Below are positions 1-8,353 of a stretch of 37,941 nucleotides of DNA, in pieces. The stretch covers positions 33,916-71,856 of the forward strand of contig NZ_KB890444.1 of the NCBI RefSeq assembly GCF_000373105.1. The letters are read 5' to 3'. This stretch comes from Neolewinella persica DSM 23188. Lineage in GTDB: Bacteria; Bacteroidota; Bacteroidia; Chitinophagales; Saprospiraceae. The notes beneath the pieces were generated by a model that worked only from the letters and a program-made list of their open reading frames with translations, was not told where the DNA came from and did no database searches. The position numbers and the translations under genes are program-made. Within the stretch, counting starts at the first letter, position 1. Each line of letters starts with the position of its first letter.

Positions 1-52
1 AGGTTGCAGGTTGCAGGTTGCAGGTTGCAGGTTGCAGGTTGCAGGTTGCAGG
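1..52. repeat. AGGTTGC heptamer tandem array (family 3)
   Basis: Seven perfect consecutive copies of the 7-bp unit AGGTTGC open the window and may continue to its left. Because 7 is not a multiple of 3 and the unit has no stop codon, it creates an open frame of periodic Val-Ala-Gly-Cys-Arg-Leu-Gln peptide, which I regard as an artefact. The complementary word GCAACCT recurs at 197-230 and in the arrays near 10, 11.2 and 16 kb. Confidence 0.95.
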
Positions 53-143
53 AAAAAAATGGCCAAAGGCCAATCGACCAAGTTTTCAGCGCACTCTTTT
101 CGCTTTCATTGACATTTTCAGTATGGTTTTGCCCTTACGAGCG

Positions 144-264
144 GAGCGGGCTGCCTCATGCGGTAGCTGCAACCCGCGGCGGGAGCGCAAGTGACCTTGC
201 AACCTGCAACTTGCAACCTGCAACTTGTAACGGAAGCGAAAGCGCCCTCTGCAACATGTTCCGT
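144..264. repeat. GAGCGGGCTGCCT...TGCAAC repeat, copy 1
   Basis: This stretch matches 15997-16110 over most of its length. Both begin GAGCGGGCTGCCT, continue with TGCGG(T/C)AGCTGCAACC, then a GGGAGCG-A-(A)G-GACC block, runs of CAACCTGCAAC, and end in CTCTGCAAC. It lies directly upstream of the prenyltransferase gene, so it may hold that gene's promoter region. No coding potential beyond the repeat is visible. Confidence 0.8.
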
Positions 265-277
265 ATCTTGCAGCCGT

Positions 278-1210
278 ATGTCAGACTACCCAATTTTGGC
301 CGTTCTTCGTGTCCTGCGCTTCCCCAATCTTTTGGTGGTAGCAGCGACCCAGCTACTGATAAGTTACCGTATCCTGTTGCCTGCTTTTGAAGCGGAAAGC
401 ATCTCAAGTACCCTGACTGTCTGGAAACTGGTAGAGCTTATTACTGTAACCCTCCTTATCACTGCCTCGGGGTACCTCATCAACGACATTCAAGACGTAA
501 ATACCGACCGCATTAACCGGCCAGGGACCAATCCTGTGGCACAACTCGGAAAGGAGACCGTCATGTGGTTTTACGCCGTATGCCTGCTCGGAGGTTTTCT
601 GGTGAGTCAGCTACTGGCCTATCGGCTGGAAGAACGTCATCTCTTGTGGATTTTCCCCTTAGCTGCCGGTATGCTGGCCATCTACAGCATTGGTATGAAG
701 CGCGTACCGGTGTTGGGCAACGCCCTGGTTGCGGCCTACTGTGCCGGAGTACCGGGCATCGTACTATTATCCGAGCGTAATGCTGTACAGCAGTTGATTG
801 CCGCCAACCCGGAATTAGGCAGTAACGCGCTTAGGGTTTCTGTCCTGTTTATGATTTTCGCCTTTGTCGCCACCCTACTGCGGGAGTTGGTAAAAGACCT
901 CGAAGACATTCGCGGAGACCGTGAAGTAGGTCGGAGAACCATCCCCGTAATGTGGGGCATCTCCCTAAGCAGAAAACTTGGTATTTTGCTAGGCCTGATG
1001 GTCATCGTTGCCATTCTAAGTCCGATATTCCTGGGTTGGCCCGCTTTTCTTGAGCCGCCCATGCTGGTATGTATCGGAGTGCTGTTACTTGGTTTGCTGT
1101 ACATTCTGTTCCAACTGGCCAGGGCCAGGGAGCAGACCGACTACCACCGGTTGAGTACACAGCTGAAAGTGTTTTTGCTGGGGGGGCTGGGGTTGTTGGC
1201 TTTTTTTTAA
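278..1210 (+). CDS. UbiA-family prenyltransferase
   Basis: An integral membrane enzyme that would transfer a polyprenyl chain from its diphosphate to an aromatic or glycerol-phosphate acceptor. Both Asp-rich motifs that bind Mg-diphosphate are visible: NDIQDVNTD at about residues 69-77 and D207-x2-D210-x3-D214 in KDLEDIRGD. Several hydrophobic segments between them fit the usual 8-9 helices, and 310 residues is a normal family length. I chose the ATG at 278 (MSDYPILAVLRVLRFPN, a typical UbiA N-terminus) because the upstream in-frame extension to 191 only translates GCAAC repeats. Bacteroidota homologues are often annotated as geranylgeranylglycerol-phosphate geranylgeranyltransferase, but the substrate (menaquinone, heme or lipid) cannot be read from the sequence, and no pathway partner is adjacent. 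Confidence 0.88.
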   Translation: MSDYPILAVLRVLRFPNLLVVAATQLLISYRILLPAFEAESISSTLTVWKLVELITVTLLITASGYLINDIQDVNTDRINRPGTNPVAQLGKETVMWFYAVCLLGGFLVSQLLAYRLEERHLLWIFPLAAGMLAIYSIGMKRVPVLGNALVAAYCAGVPGIVLLSERNAVQQLIAANPELGSNALRVSVLFMIFAFVATLLRELVKDLEDIRGDREVGRRTIPVMWGISLSRKLGILLGLMVIVAILSPIFLGWPAFLEPPMLVCIGVLLLGLLYILFQLARAREQTDYHRLSTQLKVFLLGGLGLLAFF

Positions 1211-1286
1211 GGGCCAATGGAATGATGGGAAAAAACTCAACCAGTCCTTCTGCTTAAGTATATTTGATCGAACCTGATATTTTTAC

Positions 1287-1419
1287 CCCGTACTTCTACG
1301 GAAGTACATTTGACCAGGCAAAACCCAACAGTAAATCACTAACCCGTACTTCTACGGAAGTACATTTGACCAGGCAAAACCCAACAACAAATCGCCAACC
1401 CGTACTTCTACGGAAGTAC
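1287..1419. repeat. Palindromic UACG-tetraloop repeat array, locus 1 (3 copies)
   Basis: Three perfect copies of a 21-bp sequence (CCC followed by GTACTTCTACGGAAGTAC) start at 1287, 1343 and 1399, exactly 56 bp apart. Each contains a 7-bp stem GTACTTC/GAAGTAC closed by TACG. As RNA this is C(UACG)G, one of the extra-stable UNCG tetraloops. The 35-bp interval between copies is itself nearly identical (ATTTGACCAGGCAAAACCCA...). Two further copies lie at 18515 and 18568. This stretch between the prenyltransferase and the broken gene holds no other feature. Confidence 0.95.
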
Positions 1420-1436
1420 CCCACTATATCCCTCGA

Positions 1437-1840
1437 GTGAAATCCATCACCTGCAAAATCGATAACGGAGGCATCTACTACAGAAACGGTGGCTGTATTC
1501 CCTGGACCGCGACTAACCTCCCCGATGGCACCTTTCGCTTCCGTGAAAACGAGGTGTTTTTCTGGCGATTGGCCGGGAGGCCAACCATTTTGTTCTTGAA
1601 TTGCTGGACTCTCACGCGACCTACATCTGGTCCATTCCCAAGTTTTGGGAATCTCTGGATGACCAGTACCGCGCCGTAGAAAAGGAAATAGCTGCTATCG
1701 GCCAGATTGGGCGGAGCCAGTATAGGCGTGCGCTGCATTTTGAGCACGAGTTTTGGTACGTGGTTCACGAGGCAGCGGAAAGCGGTGTGATGGATGGTTT
1801 TCCGAGATGGAAGAACCGGTTATTGGAGGGGATTTGCTGA
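1437..1840 (+). pseudogene. Frameshifted small gene of unknown function
   Basis: Two overlapping frames look like one protein interrupted by a single-base loss. The first runs from a GTG at 1437 (KSITCKIDNGGIYYRNGGC...FRENEVFF). The second continues as LAIGREANHFVLELLDSHATYIW... to the stop at 1838-1840. Adding one base at the T-run at 1557-1561 would join them into about 134 residues with a natural amino-acid composition on both sides. It could be a true pseudogene, a programmed shift or a sequencing error. I do not recognise the domain. The stop lies only 3 bp from the stop of the convergent peroxidase gene. Confidence 0.5.
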
Positions 1841-1843
1841 CGG

Positions 1844-3184
1844 TTAGTCACAGCCAATATCCCGGCGGGCAGATGCATCATTATTTGGGAAGCACTGCCC
1901 CGAAAGTAATGCACCAGGTTCGTATCGGCGCAAACTACTGTCATCCAGACCGCTGCTGAGGAACGTTGTCAGGTCATCAATTTCCGCTTCGGTCAACGCC
2001 AGGGGAACGAAACTGGCGGGCATTGCACGCGCCGTCACCCGTGGGTTTTCAACCTCGGCATTATTTTTATAAGCGACCACCGCCCGTAAATTCCGGAAGC
2101 TGGCACCATGCCCATAAAAGGGGCTTCTGCGTAAGCTGTAAAGCTGGGGCACCTTGAATTTATAGTCATCTTCCGCGTTACCGGTAAAGCCACCCCTACC
2201 CTTATTTTCTCCGTTGTCTACCGAAGTTCCAAAAGTGGGCTCCGGGCAGTCGACCAAATCTGACATACCCTGAGCATGAAATGTCATACTATTGAGCGCA
2301 GGTCCGGAATGACAACTTACGCAATCAGCTTTGCCGAAAAAGAGCAGGGCTCCACGAATTTCTTCCATCGTGAGTGCATTAGAATTACCGCGCAACCAAA
2401 GCTGAAACGGTGCACGGTTAGACAATAAAGTGCGCTCAAAGGCTGCAATGGCCAAGCCTGCGTGCACCTTGTTATAGCGTACCTCCCTTGGGATATCAGG
2501 AAAGGTCAGGTCAAAAAGTGTTTCGTAGCCCAATTCAGCAGCCAGCTCTGACGTCATATTGAGACGATGCACCCCAAGGCCCGCAATAGCCTGAGTTTCC
2601 AGTCCCTGAAAGCCAAGAAAATTATTCGCGATGGGAGTACCGGCTCGCCAGGAAGCCTCTGTTCCTTCATTGACCCCGGTAGCACCAAATTGTCCGTTCC
2701 ACAGCATAACTTCCTGGTAAGCACCATTCATTGCCGTTGGCGTTCGTATTGGCTGTACGTCCAGACTATCCGGATTGGACAAAGTCGCTACCATACGGCG
2801 TTCACCGTTGAAACCAAACCCTTCTCCCCCATCGCCAATTCCCTGGAAAGTACCCGCTTGAAAACCCGCGCCAGCAAAATGGCAACTGGCACAACTATAC
2901 GTCTTGAGTCCTCCGGCAGTTATCGCCTCCGTTGCAATACCAGTTTCGTGAAAGAGCAGGCGCCCAAGTTCCACTTTTTCCGGAGTGAGTGGGTTACGAG
3001 GATCCTGTGGGATAGTCGCCAGGTCAGACTCGTCTGGCAACAGGAAAGATTGCCTGCCACCTAACTGATTTATCCGTTCCGCCAGTTGTCGCTCTTCGCT
3101 GAGCGCAAATGGCTCATCCATATTTTCACAGGCAGATAGGAAAAGTAAGGCCGCAACCATTGCGGCAAATTCGAAAAATTTCAT
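1844..3184 (-). CDS. Di-heme cytochrome c peroxidase / MauG-family lipoprotein
   Basis: Predicted periplasmic lipoprotein. The signal ends in the lipobox LSAC (Cys19). Two c-type heme sites are present, CASCH at residues 98-102 and CVSCH at 288-292, spaced as in the CcpA/MauG family, with family motifs such as LGRLLFHE before the first and LxxxARxPxF-type sequence near 257 before the second. The family reduces H2O2 or oxidises protein substrates through two hemes; which applies here cannot be told. Length (446 aa) is somewhat above simple CcpA proteins. Only the Cys-X2-Cys-His ligands were checked by eye. The ATG at 3184 is followed directly by the signal peptide and preceded by a -7 box about 50 nt upstream. 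Confidence 0.9.
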   Translation of the reverse strand: MKFFEFAAMVAALLFLSACENMDEPFALSEERQLAERINQLGGRQSFLLPDESDLATIPQDPRNPLTPEKVELGRLLFHETGIATEAITAGGLKTYSCASCHFAGAGFQAGTFQGIGDGGEGFGFNGERRMVATLSNPDSLDVQPIRTPTAMNGAYQEVMLWNGQFGATGVNEGTEASWRAGTPIANNFLGFQGLETQAIAGLGVHRLNMTSELAAELGYETLFDLTFPDIPREVRYNKVHAGLAIAAFERTLLSNRAPFQLWLRGNSNALTMEEIRGALLFFGKADCVSCHSGPALNSMTFHAQGMSDLVDCPEPTFGTSVDNGENKGRGGFTGNAEDDYKFKVPQLYSLRRSPFYGHGASFRNLRAVVAYKNNAEVENPRVTARAMPASFVPLALTEAEIDDLTTFLSSGLDDSSLRRYEPGALLSGQCFPNNDASARRDIGCD

Positions 3185-3237
3185 GAGAATTTTATTGCAA
3201 TAACCAATACACTACCGCAGGTCGTTTGCGGAATAAA

Positions 3238-3245
3238 CAAAAGTA
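3238..3245 (-). promoter_or_regulatory. Candidate -7 box for the peroxidase gene
   Basis: The minus strand reads TACTTTTG, a match to the Bacteroidota -7 consensus TAnnTTTG, about 53 nt upstream of the ATG at 3184. No clear TTTG-type -33 element is seen. Confidence 0.45.
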
Positions 3246-3270
3246 CAAAATTTGTAAGTAGTTGAAAATA

Positions 3271-3307
3271 TGCTCACAACCTCCCCCTGCACCCGCGGCC
3301 CCGCCCA
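3271..3307 (-). repeat. Two-block dispersed element, copy a
   Basis: On the plus strand TGCACCCGCGGCCCCGCCCA at 3288-3307 matches the core complement at 18 of 20 positions by eye. TGCTC at 3271-3275 is the complement of the second block (GAGCA), at the usual 12-15 nt spacing. It lies in the 309-bp gap between the divergent peroxidase and valS genes. Confidence 0.6.
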
Positions 3308-3400
3308 ACTCCTGATACAGCAGCTCCTGAAAATTAAAGCCAAACGACTGCAACTCATCCGTTATCCCCGGTAGTTGTCCGTTCATACGCCAATGGGTCA

Positions 3401-3471
3401 TAGTCGATAAACTCCCTGCTATGAGCGGTCAGGCTATGAACTATTGACTACGGACTAAGGACTATAAACTA
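3401..3471. repeat. Degenerate GACTA-type spacer repeat
   Basis: The sequence cycles through words such as CTATGAACTATT, GACTACGGACTA and AGGACTATAAACTA, a degenerate tandem repeat of roughly 9-11 nt. It merges into the valS promoter. Similar word-like spacers lie at 22898-23028 and 28321-28507. Confidence 0.55.
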
Positions 3472-3478
3472 TCTTCGC
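3444..3478 (+). promoter_or_regulatory. Candidate valS promoter
   Basis: TTGAC at 3444-3448 and TATCTTCGC at 3470-3478 resemble the Bacteroidota -33 (TTTG) and -7 (TAnnTTTG) elements with 21 nt between. The ATG follows 15 nt after the -7 box, giving a very short leader. The GACTA spacer repeat overlaps the -33 region. Confidence 0.5.
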
Positions 3479-3493
3479 ACGAAATTTAGCAGC

Positions 3494-6193
3494 ATGTCAG
3501 TGACAAAAACCTATTCCGCAAAAGACGTTGAGTCCAAATGGTACGCCCACTGGTTGGAGAAGAATTATTTCCACAGTGAGCCGGATGACCGTGAAGCCTA
3601 TACGATCGTGATTCCGCCACCTAACGTGACCGGGGTTTTGCACATGGGCCACATGCTGAATAATACGATCCAGGATATCCTGATCCGTAAAGCGCGGCTG
3701 GATGGTAAAAACGCTTGCTGGGTACCCGGCACCGACCACGCCAGTATTGCAACGGAAGCAAAGGTTGTTAAAAAGTTGCGCGAGCAGGGCATCAAGAAAT
3801 CTGACCTGACCCGGGAGGAATTCATGAAGCACGCCTTCGCCTGGAAGGAAGAATACGGTGGTATCATCCTGAAACAATTGCAGGAACTCGGCGCCAGCTG
3901 TGACTGGGAACGAACGCGCTTCACGATGGAACCGTCTTTGTACGACGCCGTCATTAAGGTTTTCGTCAACCTCCACAAAAAGGGCCAGCTCTACCGTGGT
4001 CTGCGCATGACCAACTGGGACCCCGCTGCCCAAACGGTACTCTCCAACGAGGAAGTAATTCACACCGAAGAAAATAAAAACCTCTACCACGTTCGGTACA
4101 AAGTTGTCGGTACCGACGATGAGTACATCACCGTTGCGACCAGTCGCCCGGAAACCATCCCTGCCGATACTGCCCTGGCGGTACATCCGGATGATCCGCG
4201 CTACGCAAAGTACCACGGTCGTAAGGTCATCGTTCCCATCGCTAACCGCGAGGTTCCGATCATCACGGATGATTACGTTGCCCTGGATTTCGGTACGGGA
4301 GCCCTCAAGATCACCCCGGCCCACGACATGAACGACAACGCTTTGGGCGAGAAGTATGGCCTCGAAGTTATCGATCTGCTCAACGCCGACGGTACCCTCA
4401 ACGAAAACGCCATTGAATTCGTCGGAATGGACCGCGACGATGCCCGCGTCGAGTTTGTTAAGCTGCTCAAGAAAACCGGCGACCTGCTGGAAACCAAGCA
4501 GTACCGCACCAGCGTCGGCCGCTCCGAACGGACCAACGCCGTCGTTGAACCTCGCCTGACAATGCAGTGGTTCCTGAAGATGGACGATATGGCGGCCACG
4601 GCGCTCCGCGCCGTAGAATCCGGCGACGTTAAGTTTCACCCCGAGAGCATGGTCAACATGTATCGGTCCTGGCTCAAGCCGGAAAACGCGCGCGACTGGC
4701 CGATCAGTCGCCAGCTTTGGTGGGGACAACGCATCCCGGCGTGGTACTACAACGACAACGTCTTTGTTGCCGAAACCGCAGAGGAGGCTTTGCTACAGGC
4801 CCAGCGCAAGTTGCCGTTGGAGAACCTTACGCTGGCCGACCTGAAGCAGGACGAAGACGTGCTCGACACCTGGTTCTCCAGCTGGCTGTGGCCAATCTCC
4901 GTTTTCGATGGCTTTAAAGACACTAAGGAACTTGAATATTACTACCCGACCAATGACCTGGTTACGGGCTGGGACATTATGTTCTTCTGGGTCGCGCGGA
5001 TGGTTATGGCTGGGTATGAGTTCGCCCCGGAGCTGCTGGGCGAGGACTTCGTAAAAAAGAATGGCAAGATGCCATTTAAGAACGTCTACTTCACGGGCAT
5101 GGTCCGTGATGAGAAGCGGCAGAAAATGTCGAAGAGCAAGGGTAATAGTCCCAACGCGCTCGAATTGCTAAAGACCTATGGTGCCGACGGCGTCCGCTTT
5201 GGCATGCTTTCCAGCGCCGCCGCCGGAAACGACATCGTTTTTGATGCACCGATGGTTGACGGCAAGGTCCTTGACCAGTCCGAACTATGTAACCAGGGCA
5301 AAAAATTCTGTAATAAGATATTCAATGCCAACCGCCTTATCCAGAGCTTTGAGGTTACCGACAGCCTTCCGAACCCGACGGCTATGTTGGCCGCTAAGTG
5401 GCTGGAGGCAAAGCTGAACCATACCATCGTTGAAGTTGACCGGATGCTCGCTGAGTACCGTGTTAATGAGGCCATGATGACGCTCTATAAATTTATCTGG
5501 GGTGACTTCTGCTCCTGGTACCTGGAAGCCATTAAGCCCGGGGAAGGCGAGGCCATTAGCCAACAGACCTACGAGGCGACCATCTCTGCCTTCGAGCGAA
5601 TGATGACGCTGCTGCACCCCTTCATGCCCTTCATTACGGAGGAAGTTTGGCACGATCTGCGCGACCGTAAGGAAGGCGAAGACTGTGTCGTTTCCAGCTG
5701 GCCGAAGGCTGCTACTTATAACGCCGACATCGTCAAATCCTTCACGCTCTTACAGGACACCGTTTCCAGCATCCGTGACATCCGAAACCAACGCAAAGTC
5801 GGGAAGCGGGAGCCGTTGGCCTTGTACGTGAACCAAAGCGCTTCAAGTGAACAGCTTTTAGGCGCGAACGCAGGTGCCGTGGAATTCCTTAGAAAAGCAG
5901 GCGCCCTTAAGTCCGTTGAACTGACGACGGAAGCACCGGCCAATGCCCTGCCCTTCCTCATCGGTAACGATAAGGCTTACCTGGTCCTCAACGAAATCAT
6001 CGACGTGGAGGCGGAGAACGCCAAGATCAACGAAGAGATCAGCCGCCTCGAAGGTCAGCTGAAAGGCGTGACCAAAAAGCTGGCCAATGAGCGGTTCGTC
6101 GCCAATGCCCCCGACGCCGTAGTGGCGCTGGAGAAGAAGAAGATGGCGGACTGGACGGCTAAGGTGGAGAGTTTGCGGGCCATGTTGGGGTAG
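3494..6193 (+). CDS. valS: Valine--tRNA ligase
   Basis: Class I aminoacyl-tRNA synthetase that charges tRNA-Val with valine in the cytoplasm. The HIGH-type signature is PPPNVTGVLHMGHML (HMGH at 50-53) and the KMSKS loop is exactly KMSKS at residues 544-548. Between them lies the CP1 editing domain, with the TSRPET motif near residue 217 and GTGALKITPAHD. The C-terminus (about 830-899) is a Lys/Glu-rich helical stretch (ENAKINEEISRLEGQLKG...) that matches the ValS C-terminal coiled-coil arm. At 899 aa it is full length. One stretch near residues 790-795 (GANAGA; nucleotides 5861-5877) resembles the dispersed GC-rich element found elsewhere here, which may be chance. Confidence 0.98.
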   Translation: MSVTKTYSAKDVESKWYAHWLEKNYFHSEPDDREAYTIVIPPPNVTGVLHMGHMLNNTIQDILIRKARLDGKNACWVPGTDHASIATEAKVVKKLREQGIKKSDLTREEFMKHAFAWKEEYGGIILKQLQELGASCDWERTRFTMEPSLYDAVIKVFVNLHKKGQLYRGLRMTNWDPAAQTVLSNEEVIHTEENKNLYHVRYKVVGTDDEYITVATSRPETIPADTALAVHPDDPRYAKYHGRKVIVPIANREVPIITDDYVALDFGTGALKITPAHDMNDNALGEKYGLEVIDLLNADGTLNENAIEFVGMDRDDARVEFVKLLKKTGDLLETKQYRTSVGRSERTNAVVEPRLTMQWFLKMDDMAATALRAVESGDVKFHPESMVNMYRSWLKPENARDWPISRQLWWGQRIPAWYYNDNVFVAETAEEALLQAQRKLPLENLTLADLKQDEDVLDTWFSSWLWPISVFDGFKDTKELEYYYPTNDLVTGWDIMFFWVARMVMAGYEFAPELLGEDFVKKNGKMPFKNVYFTGMVRDEKRQKMSKSKGNSPNALELLKTYGADGVRFGMLSSAAAGNDIVFDAPMVDGKVLDQSELCNQGKKFCNKIFNANRLIQSFEVTDSLPNPTAMLAAKWLEAKLNHTIVEVDRMLAEYRVNEAMMTLYKFIWGDFCSWYLEAIKPGEGEAISQQTYEATISAFERMMTLLHPFMPFITEEVWHDLRDRKEGEDCVVSSWPKAATYNADIVKSFTLLQDTVSSIRDIRNQRKVGKREPLALYVNQSASSEQLLGANAGAVEFLRKAGALKSVELTTEAPANALPFLIGNDKAYLVLNEIIDVEAENAKINEEISRLEGQLKGVTKKLANERFVANAPDAVVALEKKKMADWTAKVESLRAMLG

Positions 6194-6305
6194 AGGCCGA
6201 AGCCGCTGTTACTCCACACACAACCGATCAACCTTCAAGTAGTCCTGTTAAAGGAAATAGTCGGACAGGCCAGGCTTGGCCGCAGCAGGATACATAGAGA
6301 TGCAC

Positions 6306-6346
6306 TGCTTCCTCTACCTTCCCCATGCACCTGCGTGCCGTCGCCC
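6306..6346 (-). repeat. Two-block dispersed element, copy b (degenerate)
   Basis: Plus strand TGCACCTGCG at 6326 is followed by a disturbed TGCCGTCGCCC, and TGCTTCC at 6306-6312 stands where the complement of GGAGCA is expected, 13 nt before the core. It lies between the convergent ends of valS and the DUF2911 gene. Confidence 0.45.
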
Positions 6347-6361
6347 GTATATTCCTATTAT

Positions 6362-7225
6362 TCAGGGCCTCAACATGGCCTCTACCTTCCCCCGCTCTTC
6401 CTCCCAATACTTCAGAATCGAAAGTAGTCTCTCTGGACGAGCAGCAAACTCGCGCTTGGTCACTTCAATGCCTTGTTCAATGGTTTGCAAAGCCTGTACC
6501 TGCTGCCCAAGGTGTACGTAGGCTTCCATCAGCATCCGGTACGGATAGTACCCCTTATCCACCCGCTGTAGCTGGTGGATTATGTCCGGTGCCTTTTCAT
6601 CTCCCCGCCGGGTAAAAAGCAGGTACCTGGCCGCCTGAAAATAAGGGTCAGAAATTTTGACCAGCGGCGCTGCCAACAGGCTGTCGATGTACGCCATGGC
6701 CAATTCCTCCGTTCTGGTTTCAATCGGGACACTGACCTGAACATCGGTCCAGGAAAGGTACATTCGGGCATTTTCGGGGCTGATGTCAAGGTCGATGGAA
6801 AAAGCGTCGTAAAAACGCCCTGCTTTAGCAGCTGGCACCTTGACTTCAGCTATATTCTTAGTCTCGTCGTATTCTACAAAACCGAACTCATCTCCGTTTG
6901 TGTTCAACAGCAGGGTCCATTCCTTTGGGCCAGGGACGACCAACAATCCGTAGGTGCCGGCCGGGACGGCCTGCCCACCAAAAGAAACCGCGCGGCTAAA
7001 ATTAATTCTGGTGCCCGATGCCCCGGTCTGCCAACGTTCATTCCAGGGAACAAGGCCACCAAATATCTTCCTTCCCCGCGAAGCGGGGCGGTCGTAATCG
7101 ATGATAACCTTAGTGTTTCCCACGACCTGTTCTAAATGAGCGGGTGGGCTGAAGGGTGTAAATTGGGCAGAGAGTTGGGTACCCGCCCACAGGAAAAGGG
7201 AGAAAAGTAGCGTGACTGCTTTCAT
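6362..7225 (-). CDS. DUF2911 domain secreted protein
   Basis: The N-terminus MKAVTLLFSLFLWAGTQLSAQ is a signal peptide with an AQ-type cleavage site. I therefore start at 7225, 10 codons inside the longest frame. The body carries the DUF2911 hallmarks common in Bacteroidota: NTKVIIDYDRPASRGRKIFGGL, VPWNERWQTGAS, then AGTYGLLVVPGPKEWTLLLN. The C-terminal half (from about residue 175) is helical and resembles tetratricopeptide-type repeats (YFQAARYLL, YYPYRMLMEAYVHLGQQVQALQTIEQGI). The molecular function of DUF2911 is unknown; periplasmic or cell-surface location is inferred from the signal. The gene is convergent with valS. Confidence 0.85.
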   Translation of the reverse strand: MKAVTLLFSLFLWAGTQLSAQFTPFSPPAHLEQVVGNTKVIIDYDRPASRGRKIFGGLVPWNERWQTGASGTRINFSRAVSFGGQAVPAGTYGLLVVPGPKEWTLLLNTNGDEFGFVEYDETKNIAEVKVPAAKAGRFYDAFSIDLDISPENARMYLSWTDVQVSVPIETRTEELAMAYIDSLLAAPLVKISDPYFQAARYLLFTRRGDEKAPDIIHQLQRVDKGYYPYRMLMEAYVHLGQQVQALQTIEQGIEVTKREFAARPERLLSILKYWEEERGKVEAMLRP

Positions 7226-7323
7226 GGTATTGGATTTATTAACAGGGTAAATCAAGCGTTGAAGGGCCCGGTGGGAATCACCAAAAGCTTCTTATTTTAT
7301 GGTGGTTGGGCGGGGGGAAGAAT

Positions 7324-8232
7324 TTAACACCCCGACTGCAAGCCAACGACCCAACCACGCGATATCTCCATAATGGAGCCGATGGGCAGGTCCGAAGGCA
7401 GTTCCGGGCTGTACCCGCCCCACAAAGCCTCAGGCAGGCTCTTATATCCGACCACGGGTACCTTGAAGATTTGTTTCTCCCAGTTCTTTCCGTCACTACT
7501 ACGAATCATCCCGCCACCAATGATGCGGGCGTAGAGGTAGTCTTCGTGAGAAATCAACTGAGTAATTGTTCTTTCGGTGTAGACTGAAGACCAAGTGGGC
7601 ACGTCATTATTCAGTACACCCATGCCGTTTTGGCGGGCGGCAAAAAGTTGACCGTTGTGCAGGGCCAGGCCGTTGATCTGCGTGATTTCTCCGCTTCGGC
7701 GCCAGGTCTCTCCACCATCGGCAGAGCGGAAGATGCCCGAATCAGTACCAGCGATGAGTTGGCCTTCGTGGAACAACAGCGCCCGGACAGCCCCACCTTT
7801 TATGTTGAAAATTGGGTGCCGCCAGTGCAGTCCGCCATCCCGGGACACGTAAACACCCTTTTCATAAGTCCCCAATACTAAGACCTTTCCTTTTGCCGCC
7901 AATGAAGTGGCGAAAACCTCACTGGGCAGCCCTTGGTTGCGAGCTTGCCAGGTGTTTGTTCCTGCAGGCAAGACGTAGATGCCCTTCCCACTTGTGGCCA
8001 GAAGGAGGTCCCCTTCATGCTCAAGGATGGTGCGTGGATTAGTGTTATCGGGCAATCCATCGGCAAAACCAGCCCAATTCGCACCCCAGTCGGTACTTAA
8101 GTATAGGTTAGGCAGCGTTTTGGGGTCAGTAACTTCCACTTCGGAGGTTACCGTAGAAGTTTCAGTAGCAGGAACGACAACATCGGCAGGTGCAGAAGTC
8201 ATTATGGCTAAAAAGAAGAGTATGTAGTACAT
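7324..8232 (-). CDS. Secreted BNR/sortilin-type beta-propeller protein
   Basis: A 302-residue protein with a short hydrophobic N-terminus (MYYILFFLAIMTSAPADVV) and four visible BNR-type Asp-box motifs, S-x-D-x-G-x-x-W: STDWGANW, SRDGGLHW, SADGGETW and SSDGKNW. Asp boxes sit on the blades of six- to eight-bladed propellers, as in Ycf48-like and sortilin-type proteins. No catalytic residues of sialidases were recognised, so a binding or assembly role is more likely than enzymatic activity. The start at 8232 is preferred because the upstream extension overlaps the divergent regulator's promoter. Divergent transcription from the membrane regulator at 8354 suggests it may be that regulator's target (inference). 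Confidence 0.75.
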   Translation of the reverse strand: MYYILFFLAIMTSAPADVVVPATETSTVTSEVEVTDPKTLPNLYLSTDWGANWAGFADGLPDNTNPRTILEHEGDLLLATSGKGIYVLPAGTNTWQARNQGLPSEVFATSLAAKGKVLVLGTYEKGVYVSRDGGLHWRHPIFNIKGGAVRALLFHEGQLIAGTDSGIFRSADGGETWRRSGEITQINGLALHNGQLFAARQNGMGVLNNDVPTWSSVYTERTITQLISHEDYLYARIIGGGMIRSSDGKNWEKQIFKVPVVGYKSLPEALWGGYSPELPSDLPIGSIMEISRGWVVGLQSGC

Positions 8233-8340
8233 GGCAGTTATTTTTCTGCAAGGTACCGGCAAGCGCCAGGTAGCAGTGAAAATGAATGTAAAAGGATGTA
8301 AAGGCCACGTAAAACCACTGCTAAGGCAGGTTTTACACCG

Positions 8341-8348
8341 TACTTTTG
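8341..8348 (+). promoter_or_regulatory. Candidate -7 box, near-leaderless start
   Basis: TACTTTTG matches TAnnTTTG only 5 nt before the preferred ATG (8354; an in-frame GTG is at 8351). If this box is used, transcription would begin at or almost at the start codon, giving a leaderless or nearly leaderless mRNA. Confidence 0.4.
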
Positions 8349-8353
8349 TAGTG

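Noticed and set aside
4..390. 128-codon frame at the left edge
   Set aside because: It translates AGGTTGC repeats and overlaps the start of the UbiA-type gene in another frame.
1287..1419. CRISPR array
   Set aside because: Repeats are 21 bp and evenly spaced, but the spacers are nearly identical to one another and no cas gene is present.
3192..3401. 69-codon minus-strand frame ending 7 bp before the peroxidase start
   Set aside because: It starts plausibly (MTHWRMNGQLPGITDELQSFGFNF) but its middle is the two-block repeat (ELGGAAGAGGG) and its end contains the peroxidase -7 box. At best it is a gene remnant.
3497..4729. 410-codon open frame antisense to valS
   Set aside because: It lies wholly inside valS, whose motifs are unmistakable. 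The antisense frame is open because of codon usage and has no recognisable domain.
8174..8200. GCAGGTGCAGAAG as another two-block element copy
   Set aside because: Only the GCAGGTGCA part matches, within a Ser-Ala-Pro-Ala coding stretch, and neither GGGCGCGG nor GGAGCA is present.
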